Source of the DNA: Favolaschia claudopus
Taxonomy: Eukaryota > Basidiomycota > Agaricomycetes > Agaricales > Mycenaceae
DNA: 64,000 nucleotides
Direction of reading: 5' to 3'
Assembly (NCBI GenBank): GCA_037176885.1
Contig: JAWWNJ010000174.1
Coordinates: forward strand, 124,001 to 188,000
Made by a program: the position numbers and the translations under genes
Notes under the pieces: model-generated
Told to the model about the DNA's origin: nothing
Seen by the model: the letters and a program-made list of their open reading frames with translations, nothing else
Database searches by the model: none
Shown here: positions 24,401 to 34,862 of the stretch, piece after piece
How the letters are laid out: every line of letters starts with the position of its first letter
How positions within the stretch are numbered: position 1 is the first letter of the stretch

Positions 24401-24946
24401 AACTTCGGCGATGTCACTCGCCTCTTTCGGATGAGATAAGGAAATGATTTCGCTGAACAACAGTTTTCTGTTTTTCGGATGGGGTACACTGAGAAGATAA
24501 ACATTGGGAAGTGCTGGTCCAATTTCCCCTGAAGCAAGCGAAATTAACTGCAAGGCTTAAACAGAGGATTGAGAATTACCTGTTTCATCTGATTCTGACT
24601 CTGAATTAGTTGCAGCGGATGGAATGCCGCCCAAATCAGAGTCAAAGGTAGGCAAAGATGTTGCCTCGACATCCATAGGTACTACATCGCCGTCGAGCTA
24701 TTTGTATTCAGCCCGGGAGGGATTTCGAAAGCGAAAATTCACGCACAGAATTCAAAGGAGCGACGCGTCTGGCGCCGATCTGGCCCGTGATTTTTGCCGC
24801 TCAATGTTGCTCTTGCAAAATCGTTCGTGAGGCTTTAAGCCTTGAGCCGCAATCGTAGCACCACAGTGTCCGACAAGACGGGGAGCGCGTTCGGCGGGTG
24901 TTTTGCAGTCTTTCGCGCCATGGCATGAGAGAGGGAACGCGGTCAC
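21441..24946 (-). CDS. Plavaka-family transposase
   Basis: Multi-exon transposase of the Plavaka (CACTA-related) group found in mushroom-forming fungi; it would cut and move the element in the nucleus. Ordered family blocks are: a zinc-finger-like C..H..C piece (HCGATIAAQGLKPHERFC, near 24870), an acidic linker (near 24640), RRLENTLDAGRPWAPWNSLADF (24390-24320), FTADRWHEVD near 23905, MHCWLPLHIWLDKGLVTSH and IRNASGNGGGVIIGFM (23810-23660), GDDVVRNLYPGFLIESLDFE (23450-23390), CPRCLVSHEMLDCLHQF (23345-23300), and FSDPYLSFVYDLL with GKWGHHLWSL (23110-23030). These continue through HINDLATKDFTDGQTHLDIL, RMLLGLRVMTTSRQLVV and IEDYEKWCK, then a KQHY/GEG segment near 22400-22560, a charged region and the C-terminal domain ending at 21441. 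Introns are short. I saw no frame break in the main body, so the gene may be intact or recently active. The first exon and start codon are uncertain. Confidence 0.88.
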
Positions 24947-25127
24947 GGAAGAAGAGTGTTGACGCGTGGAGTGGCGACGTCATCCAGGCAAAACGTCACC
25001 GGTGGAGCTGTCCGCGTGCCTTATTATTTTGCGTCCCGACTTGACTTGTCTTCGACTTCTATCCAGTGAACGACTTCGACTTCTATAATGTCGCGAGAAA
25101 ACGAACCCCCCTACTCCGGTCGACGAC

Positions 25128-26562
25128 ATGAGTCGCGATCAGCTGCTTGCCGTGCGTGCATTGCACAATTTCAGACAATCCTTGACTAATGACTTGCCTT
25201 GCAGCTCGTACGCGAAACCCAGCAAAAAGCAAGCGAGGAGAGCCAACGGGCCAATCAAGCGGAGAAGAGGGTTAGATTGGCCGACACCACCAATAGACCC
25301 CGTGGTCGGCCCAGAAAGCGTGCACGTCGCATTGTCGACTCCGACGACGAAGACGATGCGAATGAAAAACAGTGATGGGGAGGGAGAAGGAGATCGGGAA
25401 GAGGAAGGGGACAATGATGATGAAGAGAAAGTTCGGCTTGCTGCACACAAGTACGTGATGACTCAAGGGTTGTGGTTTGTGCAATCGCCAAAGAAAGTGT
25501 TGGGTGCCGTCGAGAACACGTCCTATAACGAAAAGAATCGTTTCGACAACGCGCGTACAAAGGTGCAGGGTGAATTGCGCGCCCGTCCTCGAGGTTCTTC
25601 CAGAAGAACTGCATGGAGATATTGGCAAATCGTGGCTGGTGCATACGGTACGTGCCAAGAAAAAATCTCCGCAAAAGCTGACAAGTCGGTTCAGTTCAAC
25701 AAGGCGATGGATAGGCAGCGGTCAAATACCTCCAGTCGTCTTCGCAACGATATTGGAGCAGTCTTCGTCGCCCATCTACACCCTCGCGTTGGCGATGCTT
25801 TGGACATTCAAGATATGGCGCTCCGTGCTGGGTACGCCGACCTCATTGGCGGGAGAAAGGACGACTCCGGCAAAATGACATTTCATCCATTTGATGCACC
25901 GGCCCTGCATAGCGACGGCGCGGACCGCCTCAACGTCGAAACATTCCTGAAAAACAAGCTTGTCATGCATGTATGTATCATGAAATTGTGGCGTGAGTTG
26001 TGAAACTTACATTTGCAGGTCGCTGCCGCCGTCATTTATGGGAAGAAAAAACCTATCAAGATGGCGACCAACAAGCCATGCGTTTCCGGGCCCCGTTGCA
26101 TGCAACAGATGCACAATATTTCGAACTCCACACCAGGCTTTGTTGCCTGCGCAGGTGCTCTTGTGAGTGCGAATACTTTGACAGCCGAGCTTTCACTTAC
26201 TTCTATGCGAGACGCTTTGGGCCCTGTCGATGGACGTCGAGCTCAAGAAGAAAGGTCAGCAAACAGGAATTAATTGGTACTCATGCTACGAATCGTACCT
26301 GCGTTACCTTCTCGAAGGGCTTCGCAATCGCTCCAAGCCCGTTCTCTCACTTTTCAGAGAGTGGGACGCGGAGCTGTTCCCGGACAGTGAAATGAGTCTT
26401 GGGGATGTCAGAGTCACGAATGGCGCTGCCGGTGGTGACGAGCTGGATGCTGCGTTGGATGCGATCAGAAATGCCGAGGTCGAGGAGGAGGAGGACGTTG
26501 ACATGGACAATGCGGGGGATGGCGAGAACGGCGACGGCGAGGAGAGTGGTGATGACCAGTAA
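25128..26562 (+). CDS. AT-hook, acidic-tailed protein inside the Plavaka unit (frame problems)
   Basis: Unknown function; probably a nuclear DNA-associated protein. A short first exon (MSRDQLLA, 25128-25151) splices at 25205 into a basic segment with an AT-hook, RPRGRPRKRARR, followed by IVDSDDEDDANE. That frame stops near 25372, and the acidic EGEGDREEEGDNDDEE that should follow is in another frame. A second frame change seems needed near 25560-25600 (EVLPEELHGDIGKSW). Downstream the gene looks sound: FNKAMDRQRSNTSSRLRNDIG, an intron ending at about 26018, VAAAVIYGKKKPIKM, an intron about 26164-26210, then WALSMDVELKKKGQQTGINW and a strongly acidic tail to 26562. It may be a degraded gene or contain sequence errors. 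Its place beside the transposase suggests an accessory gene of the element. Confidence 0.55.
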
Positions 26563-26626
26563 ATCACTCGAGCAATGCAATTGGAACAAAAAGAATATAT
26601 TGTTTTGTATGAAAAAAACCCTGATT

Positions 26627-27358
26627 TTAGCCATTACATCTCCTCGTCAAAACCTTTCGCTTCGTTGGGGATGGTGAGGCGATGTTCTCCTTGCCCGAGA
26701 TGTAAAGCTGGGGGGATTTGGTGCCATAGATTGCAGACCGCACAGATTCTTCAAGCTCCCGACTATTTGCATCCCGTTCCGGAGTGGGGAGACGCAAGGA
26801 GCTTTGATGGATGAGGGGCGAGTCGATGCGACCGAGTGGGCTGTCGTTCCCAACACATGCGTCGTGATGGACGCGGAATCGCTTGGGCGGAGGAGTACTC
26901 GGTGGACTGGCGGTTGCACGCCGAGTCACGGATAGTCTGGGCGCGGCTGCCGACGGGATGTAATGAATGAATTGAATTAATGGAAAGTCCTGTTACGCAC
27001 CGGGCATACCGCGAATCTCGTCCCGCATGAGCTTCAACTCGCATTCCAGTTGCTTCACCGTGTCCTCCAGCACCAAAATCCGGCCGGATACGTCTTCATT
27101 TGTCGACGAGGAGACATTGGGAATCGAGGCAAGGGCTTCGCGTTGGCGGCGAGCCTTACGAGATGACTTGGCGCGTTCCGTGGCAGCGATGCGCTCAGGT
27201 TCTGAGTCCGAGACGTGTGAGATGTCTGAGGACGAGCGACGGAGGGTAGCAGAGGTAGGAGACATGGAGGTGGTGTATAGGGAGTCGGGTGAGTGTCCAT
27301 GGCAGCCGTCAGACCGTGTCATTTGTTTGGTCGTGCTTGGCGGTGGAGCTGACCTCAT
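26627..27358 (-). CDS. small coiled-coil protein inside the Plavaka unit
   Basis: Two exons (27358-27001 and 26946-26627) join in frame to 225 residues. No named domain is recognised. Residues about 60-115 contain ERAKSSRKARRQREAL followed by VLEDTVKQLECELKLMRDEI, a likely coiled coil preceded by a basic patch, which suggests DNA or protein binding. The second exon is Ser/Pro-rich with TPPPKRFRVHHDA and KRKVLTRR. It converges on the AT-hook gene, whose stop lies 65 bases away. Both sit with the transposase between the 14-bp inverted repeats. An accessory role in transposition is inference. Confidence 0.55.
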
Positions 27359-27796
27359 ATGTTGGAGTTCACTTCCTCAACCAATAATGCGCGCGTGGCC
27401 GAACGGTAAGGGCTGCGTTTTCTCTTGTACTCCACGCCGGTTCAACTCTGACTGCTCACGATTGTTACACAGACTCAATACAATTTATTACACTCTACTT
27501 CAACTCAGGTTCAAAGTTGAATTGTCATTAGAACTTATCACTTCAAAATTAAGCACTACAAACCTGCTTGCAAGCAAGCGACTTCGGACTGAATAAATAA
27601 AATTTTCTTGTTTTTCATTAGTTCTGGAGTAGTTGGAGATCGTGCCCGAAAAGACATTATCGGGCTGTCAGGCTGTCGGGTACGATATGCTCCGATCGTT
27701 TCCGAGCCCCTTCGATGAGGCGGCTGTCAGGCTGATGACCTGAAGCTCCCCGATAACAAACGACCGCGGACGACCGTCGCCGGTAACAGGAAAAAG

Positions 27797-27810
27797 AAAT
27801 TTGCGACATA
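27797..27810 (-). repeat. right terminal inverted repeat of the Plavaka unit
   Basis: AAATTTGCGACATA, perfect inverted partner of 21286-21299. Confidence 0.7.
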
Positions 27811-28164
27811 CTCGCGTGGTCCACAACATGAACAACGAGTTTACCGAAGACAAACGAGTAGGTATGTACGGGTGGTTATCCATACAGAAGACACTACACG
27901 AAGCCATCGGAGCACACACCATTCCAGGGGGTCGATGACTACAAGACGCTGACTACCATTGGACTGGCCGACCGTTTGAATGGCGGGACTGCTGGTTAAA
28001 ACCCGTAGGACCTGAGGAGAGTTCTCTCTCCCCAGGTATAAATCCCCAGTATCCACCAGTTTATAGTAGTTGTCGTAGGTCTTTCCCTTTGCAGCGTGCA
28101 TGCGCACCATCCCACTTCCGAGGAAGCGAGCCCACGGACTTCTGGGCCGGCATTGGCCGGAGTA
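27811..28164. other. right flank of the Plavaka unit
   Basis: No supported gene. Minus-strand ORFs of 155-204 codons cross this stretch into the CTTGA-rich repeat, but their composition follows the repeat and no domain is visible. Confidence 0.4.
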
Positions 28165-28800
28165 AAACTTGAAGCGTAGAAGCGCGCCGACCTTGAATTT
28201 GAGTAGAGCTTGTACTTGAGCGCGAACGAGGAAAGAACTTGAGGAGTAGAGGTGCGCAAACTTGAGCTTGAACGTCTTGGCCTTGAGCGCGGATGCGAGC
28301 GACGACATGTGAGGTGAGACAAATTGATATAGCGTAATGTGGCGGCACGGTCCCGAACGGTGTTCGGGTTGAATCGGGTAACGACCCGGGAATTCCGGTT
28401 GCTAAGCGCGGTTGCCAGCAAAGCATTCGTCGAGGCGCCGTGCGCACCCGCTGCCCACCTTGAGCTTGAAGACGCCGCCAACGACTCTTGATACAGCTTG
28501 AAGACTTTGTTGGAGTCCGCACGCCGCTTGAAGAGGACTTGACGAGTGCGGGGATTGACTCCGCGCCGCAGCTTGAGGTGCCTCGGCAACCGACGAAATC
28601 TTCGTGCCACTAGGGCATCTTCACGCCCTTGTAGCGCTGGGGAGCAATGAGCTCAAACGCTGGGGGGAGGGTTTGAGGAGTGCGGGGGCCATACGGCGGC
28701 GCAGTTTGAGGTGCCTCAGCCCACAACAGCGGCGGTACAGTCTTGAGCAGGGTGTCTTCACGCCCTTGCAGCGCAGTGGGAGCGCAAGGCTCGACCAACG
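28165..28800. repeat. CTTGA-rich repetitive stretch with a ~130-bp direct repeat
   Basis: The plus strand carries many copies of (C/T)TTGA(A/G), often every 15-30 bases, from about 28165 to 28730. In addition a module recurs about 130 bp apart. GCAGCTTGAGGTGCCTC (near 28568) matches GCAGTTTGAGGTGCCTC (near 28698), and CATCTTCACGCCCTTGTAGCGC (near 28617) matches TGTCTTCACGCCCTTGCAGCGC (near 28751). It is degenerate and probably non-coding. Confidence 0.6.
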
Positions 28801-28832
28801 AGGGATAGGTTCTATTGGGGAACTTCTCCAGT

Positions 28833-29615
28833 CTATCTTGAGGCCCCTCTTGCTACCGCAGAAGTCGCAATACGAGAATGCGGAAAATCGACATGGTGGT
28901 ACTGAATCCTATATCTGGTGTCTTGTATGTCAGCCATCCGGCGAAACAGTATGTCGGCAAGTTTGGCATTCGCATGTACCTCGAGCGACCGCCAGCGATG
29001 CGAATGAGAACAAATCATAGTGATGGATTTGCCGACATCTGGATCTGTGATGCAGTCGGCATTGTCGCAGTCAAGAGCGACATCAAAAGGCGTCTCTCTC
29101 GTTCGCGAGAGCTGAGTGGCAATAGCCTGCGACGAAGCCGGCTGCGCCTTCAAGGTGCTGGTGGGGAAATAGACAGTGATAGTCGACCAGAGGGAAGGAT
29201 AGTCGACAGCAACAGCTCTCCAGCGACGACAGATATGTCCCAGCTTCCATGGTGGATGCTGCGATGATTTACCGCCAAGAAGGCGCGTAAGACGGAGCAC
29301 CCAGACAAAGATTTCGCAAAGAATTTCTGCGGGAAGGCGGCGTATCGCGGAAAGCGTCTTAGTGTAGCCATCCACGCTGTTCTCAGTGTCCTCGAGCTCC
29401 TGGAGCCGTTGAGCAGTTAAACGACGGAGTTCTTCGATCTCGTCACGCAGAGCGTGGACTCGAACGCGTTTGAGAACCAGTATGTTTTGGATGGTCGATA
29501 TCGTACAGCCGCTCGGTGCATCATTGGAAGACAAGAAATGGGCTGTCGGCTCAGGAATAGGTAGATGTTTTGCCATGACATCGAGACCTGCGGAGGAATT
29601 TTCGGAATGTTTCAT
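28833..29615 (-). CDS. F-box protein, C-terminally truncated
   Basis: Substrate adaptor of an SCF ubiquitin ligase by family. The N-terminal part has a coiled coil (VHALRDEIEELRRLTAQRLQ) followed by the F-box-like core LSAIRRLPAEILCEIFVWVL, then LGHICRRWRAVAVDYPSLWS. This layout (short N-terminus, coiled coil, F-box, CRRWR..A...P.LWS) is the standard one in agaricomycete F-box expansions, whose members usually reach 450-600 residues. Here the reading frame ends after about 260 residues, where the CTTGA/direct-repeat region begins, so the C-terminal repeat domain is missing. MKHSENSSAG (29615) or MAKHLPIPEP (29576) are both possible starts. It is a probable gene fragment. Confidence 0.75.
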   Translation of the reverse strand: MKHSENSSAGLDVMAKHLPIPEPTAHFLSSNDAPSGCTISTIQNILVLKRVRVHALRDEIEELRRLTAQRLQELEDTENSVDGYTKTLSAIRRLPAEILCEIFVWVLRLTRLLGGKSSQHPPWKLGHICRRWRAVAVDYPSLWSTITVYFPTSTLKAQPASSQAIATQLSRTRETPFDVALDCDNADCITDPDVGKSITMICSHSHRWRSLEVHANAKLADILFRRMADIQDTRYRIQYHHVDFPHSRIATSAVARGASR

Positions 29616-30035
29616 GTGGAAGGTGAAAAGGACGTGTGAGTCACAACAAGGTGCTATGCCTGACATTGCCTGCGAGAGCGGCTGTTGCCCGTCGTGAGGA
29701 GAGCTATTGTTTTCGCGAAGCGTTTCACACAGAAACTCTCATAGGAGGCGCCCACAGCTCCACTCATACGGTATGTACAAGCTGTTCTGGCTTCTTGTAT
29801 AGGCCTCTGGCGTCCCATTCGCCGAATCGCCGCCGCCTCCCAACGATCAGAATGATCTGGCGCCGCCCTTGAAAAAGCCGCAGCCCTGACTTTTGCCGTA
29901 CTTACTTACCTTTCACTGGTTCTCCGTCTTTGCCTTCTTTCCCCCCTTTTTTTCTTTCATTTCGTTCTTCTTCTTTCTCGTTGGCTTCCCGCTTTCTGGG
30001 CCGCTCTTTAGTCTCAGCAACACTTCGCCAGTCCA

Positions 30036-30671
30036 ATGAATTTGATTTTGGTGCTTGCGCCCATGTTTCTCTTTTTATTCACGGGAGGTGCGTACGTGGC
30101 GCATGTACTGGATTCAGATATTCTTCCTTATCAATCTCCTTCCGCAGCGTCCGCATTGCTTATCCCCCGGGCTGATATCAACGGCACGCTCGTTCCTCCA
30201 CCCTGTATTTCGACATGTCAATCGACTATCTCTTTCCAATCTGTACGTTTCAGTTGCTGGTAATTATTTCATGTGGTCTGAGCTCTCCACTTGCAGAAAT
30301 GTGGATCCGACCTGAAATGCCGCTGCACTGACGCTAATGCGAACAATTTTGCGAATTGCGTTGACTGTATTCTTGGCTTTAATTCCGGCAGCCTTGCGCA
30401 GAACGCAGCTCAATCTGTCTTGGATGGTCTGCTTCACTTTGTCATTGGTATTGCTGAACACAGTTCTGACCTGAATATTTCTTCCGTCGCAGAATACGTC
30501 GATGAATGCAGGAAGAATAATATCACAATTTCCTCTTTGACGCTATCCCTGCCAGCCCCTACAGCTTCACCGACCGGGAGCTTGACGAGTGGTTCCCCGC
30601 ATCCTTCAACCCGATTCTCGGTCCCATCGAGTATGCTGACTCTGCTTGTGGTGCTCTTATTCATGAGATGA
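30036..30671 (+). CDS. small secreted cysteine-rich protein, probably GPI-anchored
   Basis: Two exons (30036-30242 and 30297-30671) join in frame to 193 residues. It has an N-terminal signal peptide (MNLILVLAPMFLFLFTGGAY), then a cysteine-rich domain with a C...C...C....C.C......C..C arrangement (PPCISTC, KCGSDLKCRC, NFANCVDC, DEC), eight Cys in all, resembling but not clearly matching the CFEM pattern. A Ser/Thr/Pro-rich spacer and a hydrophobic C-terminus (SSMLTLLVVLLFMR) follow, typical of a GPI-attachment signal. Asn-linked sites (NGT, NIT) are present. It probably sits at the cell surface or wall. Ligand and role are unknown; haem/iron binding would apply only if it is a true CFEM domain. 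Confidence 0.72.
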
Positions 30672-30909
30672 GGATCTCCAGGCAGCCCAATTTTGTATAT
30701 TTTATCTTGTATGTTCATCGAATCCCAATGATCCTTTCACCTATTGAAAATTTCAGAAAATTGAGACTACAATTGTTACAGACGTTCCACCAACACAGCG
30801 ATACAAAAATGGAAGGGTACAAGACGAGGACGCATATCGGCATATAGAGGCATAAATAAGCATACGAGGCATGAATGGACACAGAACAAATTCCCGACAA
30901 TCAAAGCAT

Positions 30910-31932
30910 TCACCAATGACGCTCAACCCCACGCTCAAGAATCCCAGCAGCCGCCAACGACCCCCGCATCTCATCTTCCTCGTACTTCCAAAACTGCCCA
31001 ATCCCTCGCGCCACATTATAAGCTTCCATCCCCACCTCGTCGACCTCCGGCTCATCCACGTCGGCGATGGGTGGCAACATCATCTGCTGTGCCATGCTGG
31101 TAAACCCCGAGAACGAACGGGAGCGGCGGACGCGCTTCGCGCGAGGGATGGCGAGGTGATCGACCGCATCATGCGCGACGGGGCGTTTTGATTGAGATGC
31201 GGTGGTGGATGCGCGTGCGCGGGTGCGGAGGGAGAATCCGGAGAAGGTGCGGCGCGGGCGGGAGGAGGGGGTGATGTGGATGATGTCGTCGTCGGATGAG
31301 GTGGGTGTGGCGACGGAGCCCCAGGTGCTCGAGGTCGACACGTCGGAGGTGGAGTCGGAGGGAGTAGGAGGAGGGGCTGTGAGGGTCGTCGAGGAAGCGC
31401 GTTTTCGTTGGAAGATGCCGGAGACCCGGCCGCGGAGACGTTCCATGGACGGCCAGGTGCGACGTTGGGGTGTTTTGGCCGCGGGTGAGGCCGGTTGGGC
31501 GGGTGGCATCGAGTTTTCAGTGTCGGAGGCATCGTCGTCGTCGTCGGTGAATGCACGGCGGACGAGACGCATCGAGGGAGTGCTGCTGCGGGTGGAGGCG
31601 GCGGTTTTCGAGGTGCGCACAGTGGTGGTATCCTCCTCGCGGTATGGAGTGGCATTGGCATGGAATGCCACCCGCGAAGGTGGAGCCGCGTGGATGAAAG
31701 GGACGCGTAAGTCGCCCGTCATACCGAACTGCGCAAAGTCGACGCTCATTGAAGCAGCTTCTTCTTCAGATAACTGCATCGAATTCGGACGAGAGCGAAC
31801 GAAAACCCCTCGGACTGAGCTCGTCGGGGAGGGACAGTCGACGTCGAAGTCCGGTTCGACATCGTCAAAGTGGAAAGTGACTGGGCTTGGGAGGTCGAAG
31901 GCATTTTGGAGAGTGTGAACGCTGTAGGACAT
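30910..31932 (-). CDS. intronless disordered protein of unknown function
   Basis: A 340-codon open frame whose GC-rich codon use differs from that of its neighbours. The product is not recognised. It is Ser/Thr/Pro/Arg-rich and largely disordered, with DDDDDASDTE, an SQSKRP patch, the motif RRTFSGFSLRTRAR repeated loosely as RRSRSFSGFTSM, and a conserved-looking C-terminus (EAYNVARGIGQFWKYEEDE). The paired F-S-G-F motifs in basic Ser-rich context resemble phosphorylation sites of signalling proteins, but this is inference. It converges on the secreted-protein gene at 30671. Confidence 0.6.
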   Translation of the reverse strand: MSYSVHTLQNAFDLPSPVTFHFDDVEPDFDVDCPSPTSSVRGVFVRSRPNSMQLSEEEAASMSVDFAQFGMTGDLRVPFIHAAPPSRVAFHANATPYREEDTTTVRTSKTAASTRSSTPSMRLVRRAFTDDDDDASDTENSMPPAQPASPAAKTPQRRTWPSMERLRGRVSGIFQRKRASSTTLTAPPPTPSDSTSDVSTSSTWGSVATPTSSDDDIIHITPSSRPRRTFSGFSLRTRARASTTASQSKRPVAHDAVDHLAIPRAKRVRRSRSFSGFTSMAQQMMLPPIADVDEPEVDEVGMEAYNVARGIGQFWKYEEDEMRGSLAAAGILERGVERHW

Positions 31933-33199
31933 GGTGGTTGATGAAAAGGGTTGAGTGGAACCTTGAAGGGGCGAAAGGGGGGAACTGTTGCCTTATATAC
32001 GGTGGAGGTGGACTGTGGACCGTTGTTTGGTGGGACCTCAAAGCGTTGGGACAATGGGACGGTCGTTCGTATATTGCTCGATTAGGAAGGGGGGTGTCCC
32101 ATTGGAAATCATGGCCTCGGAACCTTCGGTGGGCAGGTAAGACGAAGGTGTTGTGCCGCAGTGCCCTATGAAGCAATGTTTCGCTTCAGCCTCAAAGAAA
32201 TTTGTACTAGCTGAAATTTCGAAAATTTCTTGAAAATATTCAGGACTGCCGACGGTCAAGGTCACGAAATCTATCCATCGGCATGGCCAGTCTCGTCCTA
32301 TTTCTGATTTCAATTGCTCACCATAGTTGCGCCGTTCATACAGTCGCCAGTCCGCATCGATGTCCTCCTGAACATAAAAAAATTGGACAGACGCCCAAGA
32401 CCCACTTTGTGATTGGTGATTTGAGCTCTTCGAATTTCAGGCTCGGTGGAGGCGAGTTATACTATCAGATATCGGAGTCCGATTGAGGTGAACGAAGGAA
32501 CCTTTGCAGTATTGCTTACTCCCTCATCGAAGATTCAAGGAATCAAGCCCTCGGAGTCGCTGCCAGGTGAGCCCGGGCCTGTGAGGGCGGCCAAACGTTC
32601 ATATAACTTGCGAGTCGTCAGGCCAGCCAGGGTCGAGTCGCGGTAATCTCGACGAGCATCCACTGCTCTGGAGACTGGATGTGGGTCTGAGCGGAAGTAA
32701 AAACCGGAGGCCGAGGCATCATCATGATCAGTGATCACTGATGTGTGATCTGCGAAAAAAAGTTCCGATCCCAACGTCTTGCCTAACGCCATCATCTGTT
32801 GCGATAATCCGCACCTCACCTTACGACTGCAACAATGCAGGGCCCCATTGGAATAGATTTCAACCTTCAGAATCGCAAAGGTGAAGTCAAAAAATCCTGT
32901 AATCAGCTTTCTTACTTGAAAGCTGCTCCAATGCGGAAATTCTGACCATTTCTGCCTGAGATACGACCTCACTTGATGTAAATTCATTCAGTAGTTACAG
33001 TCAACCGTAACGGTTCAAAGTGTGATCGGCGCCAGATTAGCGCCCGCGGACGTCTGTCAGCTGGGTAAGACGATGGACATACGACAAGTGCAGAGAATGA
33101 GATTGCGTATCGCAGGTTTATGGCTGGCTCAGTGGACTTCCGATTCCGTTGGCCTTACCGTGGTTCAACAACTCCAGTCTTCAAGTCTTCAGCGGAGCC
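31933..33199. other. intergenic, nothing firmly supported
   Basis: Contains short ORFs only. One plus-strand ORF from 32283 begins with a signal-peptide-like MASLVLFLISIAHHSCAV but is not continued by credible exons. The last part is the upstream region of the next gene. Confidence 0.4.
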
Positions 33200-34862
33200 G
33201 GAAGCTTTGACGGGTAAGCGAGATTTCCGTTTCTCTTGTCGCGTATCAGCAAACTAGGTTACCGTGACGCGTTTCTTTCCGCCCTGCGTGGCGATTGCCT
33301 CGACTCTTGACGCTACCTCATACTTTGCTCCACTCCACGAACGCTATATAACTTACAACTCCCGCAGTTACTCCTAATCCTCAACACTCGTTCAAAGGAA
33401 AACATCATTTCAATTTCAAACCTCTATCACATTCACATCGTCGGATATTTCACCGTCGATCTCGAACACACGTCAATCTCGCCTATCATAACCAAATTTC
33501 GTACTTGGATTTTCCCATTTCACCCTCCGCATCTTGCCCGGTACCGCAAGGCCAACCTCTACTTATGGCCACCCGCTCGACCCACCACGAATACGACCCA
33601 TACCAAGACGCGTATGATATGCCCCAACTCAATCAGACCAGCGCATCCACCCTCCTTCCCAATCGGACTGCCACTTTCGAAAAATCACCCCTTCCACGGA
33701 CTCGCACCGAAGAGCTGCTGAGTCGAGGCGCTTCCGAGCCAATATGGCCCATACTACTCACAGGAGTGCTCATTATTCTGGCCGTCGCACTCGTCGATGT
33801 GGGCGTAGTCATTCAGGTCTTCGCCAGGTATGACTACCACATTACCGGCGGCGCCATCATCACTGCAGCACCCCTCGGTACCACACTCGCGATCGTGCAC
33901 TTGGCTTCCCTTGTCATCGGTCTAACAATTCCGATTGCCATTGGAACTGCCGCGTATGGCCTGGCTGGGCGATGGATAGACGCGTCTCGCGTCGACGGGA
34001 CGGACAGACCCACACCATATCAGTGCGCACACGACTCCTTTCTCATTTGCGAATTGTGTACTTAATGATAATTAATTCAGACTCGGAATACTGATGCAAA
34101 CGCTCAACGGCGCCAATCTTGAGGCCCTTTGGAACGGCTCGAGGTATATGGTTGGACGAGGAGCTGTTCCTGGCGGGAAAAGTCTGTCTCGGCCCCCGAT
34201 ATTGCGACACGCAGTACTCATGCTGCTATTCTTCCTCACCATCGGCTATGGGACGAATGGGATAGAAACATGGCTCGGACTCGTATCGACAGGTGTCTTA
34301 TACCCGGTCACGGAAACCGTTCGAGACGGGCCTGTCCCTTTATATGGGCGGGTCGTGAACCAAACGCTGTGTGACGGGCTCAAGGATGCGTTTGGAAATA
34401 AACCGTATCAGTGCGGCTTCAGTAGAGGGTGCGTAAATTTCCGTTGACCAGCCTACACCTATTCACGAAGGCGCTATTTACTCTTAGGTCTGGAGGGAAT
34501 CCCCTAGCATCCTCTCAAAGAATTCTCGCCATGAATGATGTTTCTCACGACATGGTCATTGCTTTCACAGACAACTCCACAGCGATCATGGTTCCCCCCA
34601 CCGCCAACATTTCCGACCGTGTCGGATGGGTCGCCAAGGCCGCAGGTGTGAAGGCCGTATGCAAGAGTGTAACGTCTCAATGCGTCGACCCGAAAAATGC
34701 TGGCCCGAATGCGGGTCTAGACACCAATTGCCCTGCGTCCGTGAACTTCAACACTTCGACGCCAGAGGGGTGCAATTCATACGCTGGATCGTTGCACGGC
34801 GGTCCGCTAGGGGCAGATGGAAGCCCGCTCGCATGTAATGCCACATCCAATTCTACGTGAGC
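33200..34862 (+). repeat. segmental duplication, copy A (complete locus)
   Basis: From about GCTTTGACGGG (33203) through promoter, exons 1-3 and the exon 3 donor, this segment matches 45484-47156 closely, including introns and the upstream CCGTTTCTCTTGTCGCGTATCA and GCGTTTCTTTCCGCCCTGC words. Copy A continues into exon 4; copy B does not. Confidence 0.85.

Larger units (their letters stand above)
21286..27810. mobile_element. Plavaka-type DNA transposon with two extra genes (putative)
   Basis: The 14 bases TATGTCGCAAATTT at 21286-21299 recur perfectly inverted at 27797-27810, and similarity continues imperfectly for roughly another 15 bases (T-rich stretch then TGTTA(T/C)CG). Inside lie a Plavaka transposase (minus), an AT-hook acidic protein (plus) and a coiled-coil protein (minus). 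Both subterminal regions are rich in CCCGA/TCGGG words. No matching target duplication is evident next to the repeats (TTA on the left, CTC on the right), so the exact ends and the claim that all three genes form one element are inference. Confidence 0.55.

Noticed and set aside
31202..31918. 238-codon plus-strand ORF
   Set aside because: Antisense to the intronless 340-residue frame. The minus-strand reading has lower-complexity but more natural composition and a full start-to-stop frame, though the choice is not certain.
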